Shown: positions 1 through 12,977, counted from the stretch's first letter. The stretch: 64,000 nucleotides of DNA from Progne subis subis (GCA_022316685.1 JAKJHU010000158.1:1-64000), one strand, 5' to 3'. Notes: generated by a model not told the origin, from the letters alone. Program-made: numbers and translations.

Positions 1-394
1 AGGTGCCTCGTTCCCCGGGAGCCCCTTCCCTTCCCCTCCCCTTCCCTCTCGGCGCTGAGATTTTATTTATTTGTTTATAACACTTCTCCCGTCCCCGGGA
101 CGCCTTTCACTGGGAACGGCGGTGACAGCAGGGAGGGGACAGCCTGGGGACAGCGGGAACTGCTGTCACTCCTGAACGTCCCTCGGGGATGCTCCGGAGG
201 CCGATCCCGGTGGGATCGAGGTGCTCAGGAGCAGGGACAGCATCTCCCGAGGACACGGAGCACCCGGCCCGGCCAGCCTGGCACCGGGGGTGCTGCCTGC
301 AGGCACCAACCGCGCCCTCGGCTCCTCTCGAGAGGGGTTTTCGGCCACGGATGGAGCAATAACGCGGGCAGGTCCTGCTGCTCTTGAGGAGCCC

Positions 395-480
395 CAGGCA
401 GGGGATGCCACCCGTTATCCCAGCGCGGTCCAAACCGCGTCCGGCCCGGCCGGGAACGCTCCCAGGGATGGCAGAGAAAA
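395..480 (-). mobile_element. Degenerate CR1 LINE 3'-end fragment
   Basis: Read on the minus strand this resembles the avian CR1 tail: a CATCCCTGGGAG-like start, a GGTTTGGA-like centre and a GTGGCATCCCCTGCC-like end. It is heavily diverged and short, so it could be chance similarity in GC-rich DNA. Confidence 0.4.
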
Positions 481-2663
481 GCCCGGGTGACGCTGCCGAG
501 GAGGGGCAGAGGAGCCCAGCCCAGCCCGGGGCAGGGTCTCTCACTCTGGCACCGCCGCTTCCAGCGGAGATTCCCGGGGAGCCGGAGCTGCCGGCCCGGC
601 GGGTGTCAGCCGCAGTTAGCGGGATAAACACCGCGGTGCCAGACGGGGAGGGGGGCACGCCGCCGGACAACGCCTGCCAATTCCCCTTCCTTTGATGAGG
701 GCAGTTGTTGGCTCGGTGGGACGGATGCTCCCCCATCCCGGACATTTTCCCGTGCCCCGTTTGCGGTTCCTTGCGGGGGCGGGGGTGGCCCAGGCCCGCA
801 GGGATCCCCAGGGGAGGGTTAAACCAGCGCTGATCCTGCAGGGATCGAGGATTTGTCACAGCACTGATGAGGTCCGGAAAGCCCTTTGTGATCACCCAAG
901 GCTAAATCCCACCAGGCAGTGCCCCGTGCAGAAAACACCTTCATTTTCCTGCTGGGGCCGGGAATGGGTGCAGCCGCGGCAGCCTGAGGGGAGCTGCAGG
1001 CACGCCGTCACCGAGCCAATTTCCCGTCCTCCTTCTCAGGGAGCTGACGCGAGTTTGGCTCTCAGAGTCCTCTGTTCCTCCTGACAGGGCCCAGGGACCG
1101 TGGCTGGCTCGCTCCTCTTCGGCGCTTGCTGGTGAAAAAACAAAACCCCCTCAGTGCTGAGCGCCGGGGGACGTGGGATTCAGATTCCAGAGCGTTTTCC
1201 TGCTGGAGCCCCCGAGGTGGGTGAGAAAGCAGCGCTGAGGAGCTGCCACCACCGCGCCAGGTCTGGAATTAAATATTAAACCTGTCTTCCTTGCAGCCTC
1301 CACAGTGCCACCGCTAATGACATTTCCTGCTGGCACTGATGGATCCAAGCCCTGCTGTGCCAGCTGCTGCCGCGGGAGCCAGGCCCTGCCGTCCAGCCGG
1401 ACAAAGCCAGCAGCCAAATGAAGATTGATTCCCTGTTCCAGCCCCGAGGAGCAGAGGCCCTGATGGCGATGCTCAGTGCCTGAGCGAGCGGAGCTCTCTC
1501 AGGAGAGGAGGGTCTGGCTGACTCCATCCCCAGTCCAGCCTCAGGAGCTCGCAGGGGGAGCTGCAGCAGGCGGCTTTCCTCCTCCTGGGCAGGATGCAAA
1601 GGCCGCCTGAGCTCAGCTCCTGCCCTCGGGCTGGGCTCTGGGGCGAGCAGAGAGTTCTGGAGGCTCTGAGGTGGGGCTGTGCTGTGCCAGCCCCAGCTCA
1701 GGCGATTGTCCCTCCTCCGATGTCCCTGCTGGCCCCCAGCCCTGCCCGGCTGTCCCGCAGCCCTGCGCTGCTCGGGGCTGCAGCAGCACCGCACAAAGAG
1801 GCTCTGTGCACACGAGGGGAGGGCGGGGGCGGCCGGGGCCGCGATTGCAACAAACGCCCCGTGGTTGGGCAAGAGTCGGGCGAGGAGAGCGGGGACAGCG
1901 CGGGGCACGGCCCTGCAGGGGCACCTGGCCATGGCGGCAGGTGTGACACAAGCCACCCGTCGGGGGTGGCCCTGGCACAGCCCCGCAGCTCAGGGTGATT
2001 AACCGGGGTGTCAGGCAATCGACTTTTCACACTCGCGGCCTCTGAGCTCGCCGTAACTCAGAGGCGACAGACTCGGTGTTTATTCCCTGCTTCCAGAGGA
2101 GCCGGGCGCAGCTCCCGGAGGAAAACAAAAAGGCTCTCCGCCGCGCATCCCGGATTTACGGTCGGGCTGGCTCGGAGGAGGAGGAGGCTTTGCGAAGCTG
2201 AAGGCTTCCCCTGCCTGCAGAGAGCGGCTCTGAGGGAGCAGGGCCAGGCTCGGAGGAGTCCGGGCTCCCTGAGTCACTGTCCCACAGGGGTGCAGCGGTG
2301 ACACCCGCGGGGACAGCGAGCAGAACGCGACAGGCTGGGGGCACGGGGACAGCCGGGCTGTGCCCCATGACCAGGCACAGCCGCGCACCTCTCAGGGCTT
2401 TTACCGCCTTTTCAGCCATCGGGGGCAGCGAGCTGACAAATCCGAGGCCTGGGTCGTGTCTCCGTCCCTGAGGACGGGAGGTGCCCCGGGGCAGCGCCAG
2501 GCCGCCCCCTCCGCCTCTCTGTGATGCGCAGAGCCCTGCACAGCTGCCTCGCCGCGGCACAGGCGGCCAGGGCTGGCAGAGGAGGGATCGGGACAGGAAT
2601 ATTCCCGGGGGGAAGCAGCTCTGCTCCCGCCCGGCCCGGGGCTGCGCCGTGGTGGGGCTGCCA

Positions 2664-2702
2664 GAGGAGGAGGAGGAGGAGGAGGAGGAGGAGGAGGAGG
2701 GC
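2664..2702 (+). repeat. GAG trinucleotide run
   Basis: About a dozen GAG/AGG triplets in a row give a Glu run in one frame, an Arg run in another and a Ser run on the other strand. No gene uses it. Confidence 0.9.
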
Positions 2703-5700
2703 TGGGGCTGGGTTTGCAGCAGGTGTTGCTCAGCTTTGCCACCCTCTGTTTGTCTCTCTGAGCTGGAGATGTTTTGAGTGCTGTGACAGGCTGCACAAAC
2801 CCGGGGATTGGGATCCAAAATTCAGGGGAAATTCGAGGGAAATTCAAGGGAAAATCGAGGGAAATTGAAGGGAAATTGAAGGGAAATTCAAGGGAAACCT
2901 GGATTTGCACCATGGCCGAGGAGGGACACCAGGGACCAGAAATCTGGAACCAAAACCGGGCCTGGCTGGTGAGGGGGGGTCCTGCTGCTGCCAGACGAGC
3001 CAAGGAATTTGCTCAGAACATCCTTATTTTGGTTGGAAGCAGCAGCACCTTCTGAGCCTGCTGTAAGCGCTCCAGTTGCTACACGGGGATTGTTTTTTAT
3101 AGCAGCCAGGCCTCAGCCTCGTTATCCCCATTTTTAGAAGCGGAGAAGTCAGCGAAGGGAGGTGCCTGCAGCTCTCAGAAGGTCTCCCGAGGAGCCAGCA
3201 GCACATCCCAGCTTTCCCTGGAAGGCCCAGCCCCGCGCTGGGATCATCCTGGGAGCAGCTGCCAGCTCCCGCAGCCGCCTCCTGGCCCCGCAGCCGCCGC
3301 TCCAGGCTGCTCCGAAGGTTAAAAACGCTGCCCGTGGGGAGAGCAAAGTCTGCCAGCGCCTGCAGCAAGCTTCTCGACCGCGGTTATTGCCCGGGGATTA
3401 GCAAAGGTCAGGGTTTAGCGCTCCAGCCCTTCCCAGTCTCTCCCTTACTGCAGGTCGGGGGATTTTTGTTGTTGTTGTTGATTTAGCCTGATCCGTAAGC
3501 GCGTGGAAAAAAAAAGAAAAAAAATCCCACCCAGCCTGGGGGAGCCGGGGGAGCAGAATTCCTGCGGCAGGAGAGAGCACCCCACCCTCGTCTGCTGCCG
3601 GATTTGGGGGTCCCGGTGGGCACAGAGCTGCCCAGCAGCCCGGGCCGTGCCCCGCTGTGCCTGGCACCTTCCCTCTGGAAAAGCGGGGAGCCGCTTCACG
3701 CTCGGCTCCTCCCGCTCCTGCCTTTTCTGTCCTTTCATCTCCTTCCTCCCTCCCGCCCTGTTCGCTCTGCCCTGACAACTTTTCCCCTCTCCGTGCAGGA
3801 TGTTGGGTAGGGATGAGAGCTGCGGGTGATGGATAACGCCGGCGCTGCTCGGCTCTGCCTCCCCGGGGAGAGCTCCGGCATTCCTCCACCTCTGCCTCCC
3901 CCTGCCAGCCGAGTGCTGCGTGCTCCCGGAGCCCGAGCAACCGCGGCCGGCAGCTCCTGCTCCCGGAGCCTCCTCTCGGGTGGGTTTGGGTGGGGTTTGG
4001 GCTCAGCAGCCTCCCCTGCAAACGGGGTCACCGCGGTTTTGACCCCAGGAAACTCCGGCGGGTCCGGGAGGGCTGTGCTGAGCTCTGCGGTGGGAGAGGA
4101 GGGATTGCTCCTCCTGTCCCTTCCAGCAGCTCTGCAGGTGGATCGGCTCAGGGCTCCTGATCTTCCCAGCCGTGGGCTCAGCTGGAAAGAAGCACTTGGC
4201 CTGGAAAAAGGAACGGTCCAGAAAGGCAAACGCGGGAGCTGGAGAAAGCAGAGGCCTGGGGCAGAAACAAATCGGTGCTGCTGCAGAAAGCACCCGAGCA
4301 AACAGCAGGGACCCACGGGGAGAGGCCGAGGGGAGGCCGCTGAGAAGCTCTGGTCACCTCCCGAGGCTCGGGGGTGAGTCCCACGCTGGATCCCTCCCGC
4401 CAGCCAGGGGCTGAGCTCTGTCCCTGCCACACCAACCCTGCAGAAATCTGGCCACCAGAAACATCTCCCACCCTGGGGAACATTCTCCCACCCTGGGAAC
4501 ATTCCTGGTGTTATTCCATGCCAGGAATGCCACCGGCAGCTGCAGCTGAGGCCGTGGAGCTCCTCCAGCTGTGCAGCTCCTCCAGCTGCGCAGCTCCTGC
4601 CAGATCCACTGATGCAGGTGAACGTTCCATGGACGGGAAGGAGCCCCTGGTGTCCCTGCAGGGTGGGGATGCTGGGGAAGGGCCCACTTTGCTCCAGAAC
4701 CCCCCTGGATCCCACAGCTGCCTCCAGCAGCTGGAAAACGAGCAGCCCTTCACCGGGGTTATCCCTGTCCGGGGCTGGATTGGGGCTGGGCTGTGGGGCT
4801 GCTTCATCCCATCTCCCCAGGAGAGAGGCTGAGCCCAGCTCCGGACATCCCGGTTCTCAGCTCTGCCCCTTCCCGGGGTCCAGCTGTGGGCACCTCTCTC
4901 AACTCCAGATGTTCAGGAGTGGTTTATTTTTGGGAGCTGCCCTGGCTCTCTGTCCCCTTTCCCCTTCCCCTTCCAAGAACTGGTGCCTTTTTTTTCCCAT
5001 TTGTGTCCCAGCTTTAATCCCTCATCCCGGTGTTTTGTCCTGCCTGGCGCAGGAATCGAGCATTCCAGCCCCCGAACCAACACTGACCCTCTGGAGGGGA
5101 GGGGGAGGAGGTGAGGCCACGGCGCTGCTCACAGGGACCCACCCCAGCGGGATTTTGTGTCCCCTGGCCGGACACAGCCCCGGGGACACTTTTCCTGCTG
5201 CCCTGAGGGATGCTGAGAGAAGATCCCCTGGTTCCTTCTCCCCGTGCAGAGCTGTTCCTTGGAGATCCCCCTGCTCTGGCAGCCCAAGGCCGGATCCTTC
5301 CAGAGCAGGAGCAGATTTCCCACCTCCCAATTACACCCAATTAAGGAGCGCTAATGGGGCTGGGCTCGGCCCCAGCACTGAGGCAGCGGGGGTCAGCGCC
5401 ACACAGTGTCCTGTTGTCGCTCCCGAGGGGCAAGTTCCAGAGGGGAAGGGCCTTGCCGAGCTGCTCCCGGCACAGAACCCTCCAGGAGGGCTGTGGCCCT
5501 CTCCTCCTGCCTCCCCTGGCTCCATTATCCAGCGCCCCGAAGGAAAAGGTGGAGAGGGAAGAGCGTCCCTTTCCCCCCTGCCTCCTCCCGGAGATGCTGG
5601 CGGGGAGGGGGTTTGGATAACCTGCCTCATTAGCGGCTGTGTGACATCATTATCTCACATTAGCCACACTCTTCCAGAGGTAATTGGGAAGCCTCTGGAA

Positions 5701-6129
5701 TGCCCGGTGACCTTTCATTTAATGCAGCGGGGCCTTTCCCTTGTGCTTTTCCCTCACTCTGCCTCCAGCAGCTGCTTCTTGTTAAGATGCCGGAGCAGGG
5801 GAGCCTCGGTCCCATGCCGGGAGTTTCTGAGCCTCTCTGCCCCGGGGGAGGAATTTTTTTAAGAAAAGGCGCAGGAACAGCTTTGGCTGCTGCCTGACTC
5901 GCTGCAGCCTCTTCCAGCAGCCCCTCGCTGGCTCCAGGTGCTGCCTGGGCAATTCCCCAGGAGCTGATTATCCCAGCCAGGGCTCCTGCCCTGCCCACGC
6001 TGCCGGGAGGGCTCTTGGAACGGTGGGGATGTGGAACCAACAGAGACACCCAGGACTGCGGCTTGGGAAAGGAAAAGAAAGGATTGAGGGGGAATTTTGG
6101 GTGGGGAGGCCCGGCACAGGGTACCCAGA

Positions 6130-6255
6130 GCTGCCCCGGACCCCTGGCAGTGTCCAAGGCCAGGTTGGACACTGGGGCTTGGAGCAGCCTGGGATGGTGG
6201 AAGGTGTCCCTGCCGAGCTTTTTTCCAGCCCAGACCATTCCAGGATTCCACGCTT
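6130..6255 (+). mobile_element. CR1 LINE 3'-end fragment
   Basis: The stretch carries GTGTCCAAGGCCAGGTTGGA followed by GCTTGGAGCA and GGAAGGTGTCCCTGCC. It ends near CCATTCCAGGATTCCA. These are the hallmark blocks of the avian CR1 3' end, in plus orientation. Confidence 0.85.
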
Positions 6256-7057
6256 TGTCCCAGCTCCTGGGTTTTTATGTTTGCTGCTCTGCCCTGGCTG
6301 CTGGGAGCCCCCTGAGGCACTGGAACGGATAATCCAGAGCAATTCCTGTGGCACCAGCTCTGATCCTAATTCTGCCTCAGAGACCTCTGTAAAAACCTCC
6401 AACCTGAGGAGATCCGGGCTGGCTGCGAGCCTCCGTGGGCTTTGGATCCAAAAATGTGGGAACAAATTAAAGGAAGCTCTGTTCAGGTCGGAGCTTTCCA
6501 TTCCCGTTGGTTTTTTAACTACAAACCACCCCCCAAAGCCATGAAGCAGAAAGTGAAAGAAGAACTTAGCTTACACCCTAAATCTTCCACACAGCTCTTT
6601 ATATATTACTATAATCTAAAGCTTTAAATTCCGAGTTCCCAGGGTTCCAGCACGTTCCCAGGTGAGCGAAGGCGGATCTCAGGATCAGGGGAAGGATGTC
6701 CTCCATTCCCCGGGAGCTGGCAGAGAGCCGGAGCTTCTGTGCCAGTGGCATTTGGACTCGTCAGGCCCCCGGGGCTGAGCCTGCTGCTGCTGCTGGCACG
6801 GCTCCCTCCGCACAGCTGGCACGTCCCCCAGGGGCTGGGAACCCTTCCCCGCGGCAGAGCAGGGCTGCAGCTCCCCCAGCATTCGGGAATTGCCTCTTTG
6901 GAGAGGCAGTGGAGAGGGTTAAGGAATGTCCTGGGCTGTGCTTTAATCCAAGCCAGGCTGGAGCGCTCCGGGGCTGAGCGGAGCAGCGTGTGCTGTGTTT
7001 GCAACCTGACCTGGCACCGCTCTTGGAGGCTGCTGGCGGTGGGTGGGACGGGAGCAG

Positions 7058-7437
7058 GCTGAGATCGGGCTGGGATCAGGCTGGGATCAGGGCTGGGATC
7101 AGGCTGGGATCATCTGGGATCAGGGCTGGGATCATCTGGGATCAGGGCTGGGATCAGGGCTGGGATCAGGCTGGGATCAGTCTGGGATCAGGCCTGGATC
7201 AGGGCCAGGATCAGCCCTAGATCAGGGTCAGGATCAGGCCAGGATCAGCCCTGGATCAGGGTCAGGATCAGGGCCGGGATCAGGCCAGGATCAGCCCGGG
7301 ATCAGCGCAGGGTCAGCCCGGGATCAGCCCTGGATCAGGGCCAGGATCAGCCCTGGATCAGGGTCAGGATCAGCCCGGGATCAGGGCCAGGATCAGCCCT
7401 GGATCAGCCCTGGATCAGCGCAGGGTCAGCGCAGGGA
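7058..7437 (+). repeat. GCTGGGATCAG-type minisatellite
   Basis: Units of about 11-12 bp (GCTGGGATCAG and variants such as CCAGGATCAG) run for roughly 380 bp. The array stays open in one frame only because the unit lacks stops. The first half is more homogeneous than the second, where TGGATCAGGGCCAGGATCAG variants take over. Confidence 0.9.
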
Positions 7438-8861
7438 GCGATGTGCAGGAATTACCACACAGCCGGGAACGGGAGCTGCTGGGAAGGGGCTGGGCAGCGC
7501 CGGGGTGAAGGAAGCCGGGACCTCGTGGGCTGACAGGGCCCTGCAGATGTGGAACAGCTGGTGTTTGGGGCTGGCCTGGGAGGAGAGGCCCTTTCCACCC
7601 CAAACATCGTTAATCAGCGCTCCGGACAGCCGGCAGGGCGGGGAGGGAGGGCTTGGACACTCCGGGACAACCCTCGGGTCCTTCTCCCTTTCTCTGGCTC
7701 CTTCCAGAGGCCTGGCCTTGCTCCTGGTGGCCAGGACGGTGACCGTGGTGGCCACCAGTGCCTGCCCTGCACTGCTCCATCCCGCAGCTCTCCGAGCCCG
7801 TGGTGGGTGCAGGAGGGGCAGGACACGAAGGGAGCCCGGGAATCCAGCTCCTGGTCCCTGCAGCTTCCTCGTGAGCTGACCTGGGACACGCGGGACAGGA
7901 CCCAGGGAAAGGCTGGAGCTGTGCCAGGGCAGGGTCAGGCTGGGTTTTTGGGAATCCCAGGGGGACGGCGACATTCCAGAGCTCCCGGGGATGCGCAGGG
8001 TGGGATTTCTGGGTGTGTCCTGGCAGGGATAAGAGCTGGATGATCCCGTGGGTCAGGGCTCTGTGAGCTTGGCTTTAACCCAGCTCTGCAGTCGGGCTGG
8101 GATCGCCCCCAAACACCTCCGGGATGTGCCAGGGCAGGGCAGAGCCCAGCCCAGAGCCCTTCGGTGGCCGTGGGCACGGGGGATTTGGGAGCCGCGGGTG
8201 ACACCGGTGACACCCCTGCGCATCTGTGTCCCAGCACAGTGCAGCCGAACCCCTGCCCTCCCAGCCCCGTGGAAATGGGATTTTCCCTTCTCCCAGCAGC
8301 TGGATGGATGCTCAGGAGATCCCCAAACCCCTCTGCTCCCCTGGCAGCGCTGGCCCCCTGTTCTGCGCACCCCAGGCGCCGTTTTTAGGATCTCTATGGA
8401 GCCACTCCACAGAATTTTAACCTCCGGAAAGGAGGTTAAGGAAAAAAAAAAAAAAAAAAAAAAATCCGGGGAAACCGCTGACTTTGTGGCTGTAAGTGAC
8501 ATCTAGTGGAAACGGCAGGAAAAGGAGCGCGCAGGAGAGGGGAAAGGGAATCCTGGGAGCTGAAACTTCAGCCAGAGGCCCTCCTAGAGGACCTGTGAGA
8601 AAAAAATAAACTGAATAAATAGAATAATAATGGAATTAATAATAATAATAATCTGGATTAATAATGGAATGATTAAATAGAATAAGGAGATAAAGGGAAT
8701 AAAGGGAATAAAGGGAATGGCTTCACTTTCTCAGGGGACAGCGTGGAAGGGAGGTCTGGGACACGGCAGGAGGTCACCTGGCCCTACAGCTGCTGTCCCC
8801 AAGCCAGGAGCACCGCAGCCAGCCAGGCCGTGGTGTCACCGTGCCACACAGAGCCACGGAA

Positions 8862-9000
8862 TCACGGAGCGGGTTGGGCTGGAAGAAGTTCAGAGCTCAT
8901 CCGGTGCCACCCGTGCCGCAGCAGCGACACCTTCCACTGTCCCGGGCCGCTCCAAACCCCGTCCAGCCGGGCTTGGGACATTCTCAGGGGCAGCCACAGC
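8862..9000 (-). mobile_element. CR1 LINE 3'-end fragment
   Basis: On the plus strand it reads ACGGAATCACGGAGCGGGTT, then CACCTTCCACTGTCCCGGG and CTCCAAACCCCGTCCAGCC. This is the reverse complement of the CR1 tail, so the element points to the minus strand. Confidence 0.85.
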
Positions 9001-11267
9001 TGCTGTGAGCAAACCCTCCCATCCCTTTGGCTCATCCTGCCGGGACCTCTGCCCGGGGACAGCTCTGGCACAGCGGGCACCGTCCCCCAGCCCCTGCCTG
9101 CCCAAAGCTGGGGCTGCCAGGCCCTGTCCCCGGGCACAGGTGCCACGCTGCTCCTGGATCCGGAGCCCGTCCCGGTGCCTCTCCCGGCTCTGTTTCCCCT
9201 CTCCTGGGCGGGCGCTGGCGCTGCCACCCCCGGCGCTGCCCCTGTGCCCGCTCCCGCGGCAGAGCGGCCGCAGCCCGGGCTGTTCGTGTGAGAGCGAAGC
9301 CAAAGCTTGCTGCAGAAATCTGAAACCCGGCGGGGCTTGGATTAGCGAGCCGAAACTCCGGCCAGGAGCCGAGCTCTGGGAAGAGCTTGGCAGAGTTTCA
9401 GGCGAGCTGCGGGCTGGGTTTCAAGCGAGCCGAGTGTGACCTTTGCATGAGCCCGCTGCCGGCGGCTGGGGGAGCATGGGCTGGAATTTTAACAGAGCCT
9501 GGGGAGGGAGTTTCAGGCGAAAAAAAAAAAAACCACCAAAAAACAACCCGAAGGAAAAACAAATAAAAAAAGTTAAAGGGTTTTGGCAAAAGCAATGCGG
9601 AGCTCGGGTGGTTTGGGGTGATGATCGCTGCTCACCTGCCCCCAAACCAGCAAAACCAGCCGGGTGGTTGCGGCTTCGCTGCGCGGGGAGTTTCGCTGCA
9701 GGGTTAACCCTTTCCTCAGCACGGAGCTGCTGCTCACAGCCTTTCCCCGGGGGCAGATCCCAACCCCTGGTTTTTTCCCCGGGGAGGGCTCCTGGCCCTG
9801 TGCGAGCTCGGGATCAGCATTCCCTCATCCCGAGCCGCCCCTGTGACAGCTCTGTGGAAGGGAAGGAAGGAATGGGAGCAGGTCACGGGGTGGAAGGGCA
9901 GGGAGAGCACGGGACGAGCGCCAGGGAGCAGCCAGACAGGGACACGGCTGATCAGGGGTCATCCAGCTAAAACTGAAGGAGGAATGAGAAAATCCTCACA
10001 AATAAACCTCTCTGTCCCAGGCCAGCAGCAAGGGCCAAGGTTTTCCTGCTCCTGAAGCTGAGGATGGATTTCTTTTTCCATTATGCTTTATTTTTTATTT
10101 TTTCCCCTGTTGCTTTTCCTACGGTCTCTCCCTTCCTGAGGCGCAGCGTGTGCTGGGTGTAGATCAGGGCAGGGAGGATCTTCCTAATCAAACCCACATT
10201 TCTCGGCATTGTCTGGGCTGTCTCACGGGGAATCCAGCCAAACCCCCACACGCTCGTGGCGTTCCAGTGCTGCTCTCAGAAGCTGCACGAAGGTAGAATT
10301 TTCCCAGATGGAGTTTCTTGGGTGGGAAGGGGATTATCCCATATTGCCCTGAGAGCTCCTTTCCCAGAAATCCAGGTTTCTTTATGCAGGGAGTGGTGAA
10401 TGCCAAGCCTGGAGCCACAGGAGGTGTCTCTATCCCAAAGAAAAGTGCCCTCCACAGCATTCCCACTTTTCCTGCCTTTTCCATGCCCTTGATCCTGGCT
10501 GATTCTCCCACGCCGGGTCCCTCCAGGCCTGGGGGCGGGGGAGGCCACATCTGCTGCTTTATTTCGGGCCCTTCTCCCGTTACAGGTTGACATTGGATAT
10601 TTATATCACGTCCTTAATTCCACAGCGCCCATCCTGGAGGTGGTGCTGGGTGCCAGGATGGGGCTGCAGCAGCCCTGCAGCAGCCCTGCAGCCAGGAATC
10701 GTGGAGAGGCGTGGGAGCCAAGAGGGGAAGGGGACGCGGGCTGTCACTGAGTGTCCTCGGCGAGGTGGCACTGTGCCACCCGTGGGGCTCAGGGACAGCA
10801 GGACGCGTCCCTGGAGGCCACGCCGGGCTGTTGTGGCCCCGGTCAAAGGAAGGGAAGCGGCGGCTGAGGCGTCATTTCCCCACGTGGGCTCTGTGTGGGC
10901 TTCTCCCGGGACAGCCAGAGAAAATCCCTGCGCTGTGTCCTGCTCCCGGGCTGGCTCGTGTCCGGGGTGGGACACGGTGTCCCCTGTGGCTGTGCCACGG
11001 CCGCTGCCTCTGCCCCTTTCATCTGAGCCCAGCTGCGGTTCGGGCCCGGCTGGGAGCTCGCTCTGACTCAAGCCCGGCTCAGAGGGAAGGAAAGTTCGGC
11101 TGCAGCCAAGAGGAGGAAGCCGCTCGGTTCCCCTGCCAGGCGTGCGAGGGGAGCGGGGCAGGGGCGTAGCCGGATCAGGAGCGAGACAGGACGGAAGGCA
11201 GCAGCTCTTCCCTCCCTCGTGCTCCCCGCTGGACGAGGGAAGTGCGTCCCGGGCAAGATTTCCTCCG

Positions 11268-11326
11268 GCTGGGCTGGGCTGGGCTGGGCTGGGCTGGGCT
11301 GGGCTGGGCTGGGCTGGGCTGGGCTG
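11268..11326 (+). repeat. GGGCT pentamer array
   Basis: About 11 uninterrupted copies of GGGCT. The plus strand is G-rich with runs of three every five bases, a pattern compatible with G-quadruplex formation. A degenerate array of the same pentamer occurs at 50646-50830. Confidence 0.95.
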
Positions 11327-12189
11327 AACCGGCTCTCCCCGGGCCGTGCAGTGCGGGACAGCAGCCACCACGGGGAGCTTCCACCCCGCGGGATGGCCGA
11401 GCGGCCCTGCTGTCCCCTGCCCGCGGGGGACAGAAGCCGGGAGCTGTCCCCTGGGGTGGGCAGGGGGCCCTGGGGAGCACCTGGCCCTGGGGAGCACCCT
11501 GCAGAGCTTGTGGGACCCCCAAGGGGGTGCAGAGCCCGCGGGTCCCTCCCTCCCAGCTCTGTGTCCAGTGGGGTGTCCTGGTGGCCGAGGGGGTGGCTGG
11601 AGCCTTGGGGGGGCAGCAGGGCTGGGGGCTGGCCTGGGGGGGTCTCTGTCCCAGCCCCTGTCCTGCAGGCAGCTCTTCCAGGGCAGCTGTTCCAGCCCTG
11701 GGACGGGGAGGAGGAAGGTGTGAGGAAGGCTCTGGGGCTGGTGGGAGCTCAGGGTTATTTCTGGCTCGGCTTCGTGACCGCCGTCGGCCGCTGTGCCGCT
11801 CCCCGGTGCCAGGCCCCCCCCGAGCCTGCAGCCCGAGGCTCCCCGCCCCAGGTGGCCCGGGGTGGCGTGGGACGGCTGCCACGCACCCTGCGAGGTTTGT
11901 CACAAGACCTCGGTGCTGGCTGTCATCTCCTGATGTCACCCGGGCCAGCAATTAATGCCCTGGGAGCGCCCTAAATAGCTGAACCCTGCCCCGAGGTGAC
12001 GTGCTGTGGGTGACTAAGGCACCTGTGGGAAAAAAGGACGGTCACCTCTGCCCGTGTGTGCCAAAGGCCGGGAGCTCCGAGGCCCGTCCCCCTGCCCAGC
12101 CCGTGGAGTGACCCCAGAAGGGAGCAGGGGGCACCCGCAGCGGCTGTGGCACCGTCGCACATTGGCTGGCACCCTGGCCTGTCCCCCAC

Positions 12190-12290
12190 CAGCTCTATAT
12201 ATGGGCCTGCCCTCTCCGGCCCGCTGGCACCGGGATCTCAAGTGACACCGGGGAGGGAGTGGGGAGGGGGGGTCTATTTTTAGCCCCTGA
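12190..12290 (+). promoter_or_regulatory. PERM1: Candidate PERM1 core promoter with TATA box and MEF2 site
   Basis: TATATATG lies at 12196-12203 and, together with its flank, forms a CArG-like CTATATATGG with one mismatch. A perfect MEF2 consensus, CTATTTTTAG, is at 12274-12283. A partial ERR half-site (TCAAGG) lies about 50 bp further on. PERM1 is known as a muscle gene induced by PGC-1 and ERR, so a TATA/MEF2 arrangement just upstream of its first coding exon is plausible. The promoter role is inferred; a start near 12227 is assumed from TATA spacing. Confidence 0.5.
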
Positions 12291-12406
12291 ATGGATCGGA
12301 GCTGGAGCCGGGCTCTCTGCCCCCGTCAAGGCATCATGTTGTGCTGGGAGGGCTCTCCTGCCTGGCTCCTCGAATGGCTCCATCCCCGCCTGGGGCTGGG
12401 GGACAG
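12227..12406 (+). other. PERM1: Candidate non-coding exon 1 of PERM1
   Basis: The 5' limit is set by TATA spacing. The 3' limit is a good donor, GACAG|GTAGGA, with GT at 12407-12408. It would splice to the acceptor at 12974-12975, two bases before the start codon. No transcript evidence is available here. Confidence 0.4.
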
Positions 12407-12977
12407 GTAGGATGGCCTTTGTCACCTCCCCAGCCTTTGTCACCTGCCCGGCCTCTGTCACCTCCCCGTTTGTCCTGCTGCCGGCTGTCACCTCCCCGGG
12501 GCTGCCCCGTGGCTTTGCTGGCGTGTCCTGTCTGTGCTGTGTGACGAATGCTCGGGAACGTCCGTGCTGGTTTTTAGGGGGGTTGATGGCAAAATGAGTT
12601 TAAAAAAAGGGGGTGAGGTGTGATGGGGTGTTGGAGTCCAGGGCATCCAGATCCCGGTGCAGGTGTGGGGAACATCCCAAAGCCCCGGCACAGCTGTGGG
12701 GTGCGCCCCGATCCCGGCGCAGCCGTGCTGGGGAGCAGTGGCAGCGGGGACAGCACGGGGGTGGCAGCGTCCCCTCTCACTGCTGGCTGCGTTGTGGTCC
12801 AGAGCAGCCATCCCCACCCCCGCCGAGGCTGCCAGGGGCTGGGAATTCCAGCTGGGAATTCCAGCTGGGAACGCGCGAGGACGGGCAGATGGAAGGGAGG
12901 AGCTGGCAGGAAGGGCTGGGGGCTCGCACCTCGCCCTCTCCACCCTGACCCGCCGCTGCTCCTCCCCCGCCGCAGGC

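Larger units (their letters stand above)
1..6125. other. GC-rich intergenic sequence, no gene recognised
   Basis: I see no exon with splice sites and a recognisable protein on either strand. Open frames here are by-products of high GC. Contents worth noting are a degenerate CR1-like scrap near 395-480, a GAG run near 2664-2700, a run of about 10-bp GGGAAATTCA-type repeats near 2822-2900, and an AT-rich patch (TTATTTATTTG) at 61-80. HES4, the next gene beyond PERM1 in mammals, was looked for by its bHLH motif and not found. Confidence 0.6.
7440..12185. other. GC-rich sequence upstream of PERM1, no gene recognised
   Basis: No supported exon was found. The stretch holds an A-tract (8442-8464), an AAT/AAAGGGAAT-rich patch (8600-8712), a CR1 fragment (about 8862-9000), an A-rich patch at 9521-9570 and a GGGCT pentamer array (11268-11326). 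Distal regulatory DNA for PERM1 could lie here, but nothing in the sequence alone identifies it. Confidence 0.6.

Noticed and set aside
11268..11326. Telomere-like repeat
   Set aside because: The unit is GGGCT, not TTAGGG; an ordinary pentamer microsatellite.
11966..11982. Possible MEF2 site CCTAAATAGC upstream of PERM1
   Set aside because: It lacks two bases of the CTA(A/T)4TAG core; the site at 12274-12283 is a full match and better placed.
1..12000. HES4 or ISG15 expected beyond PERM1 by human gene order
   Set aside because: No bHLH or ubiquitin-like sequence was recognised on either strand. They may lie outside the window.
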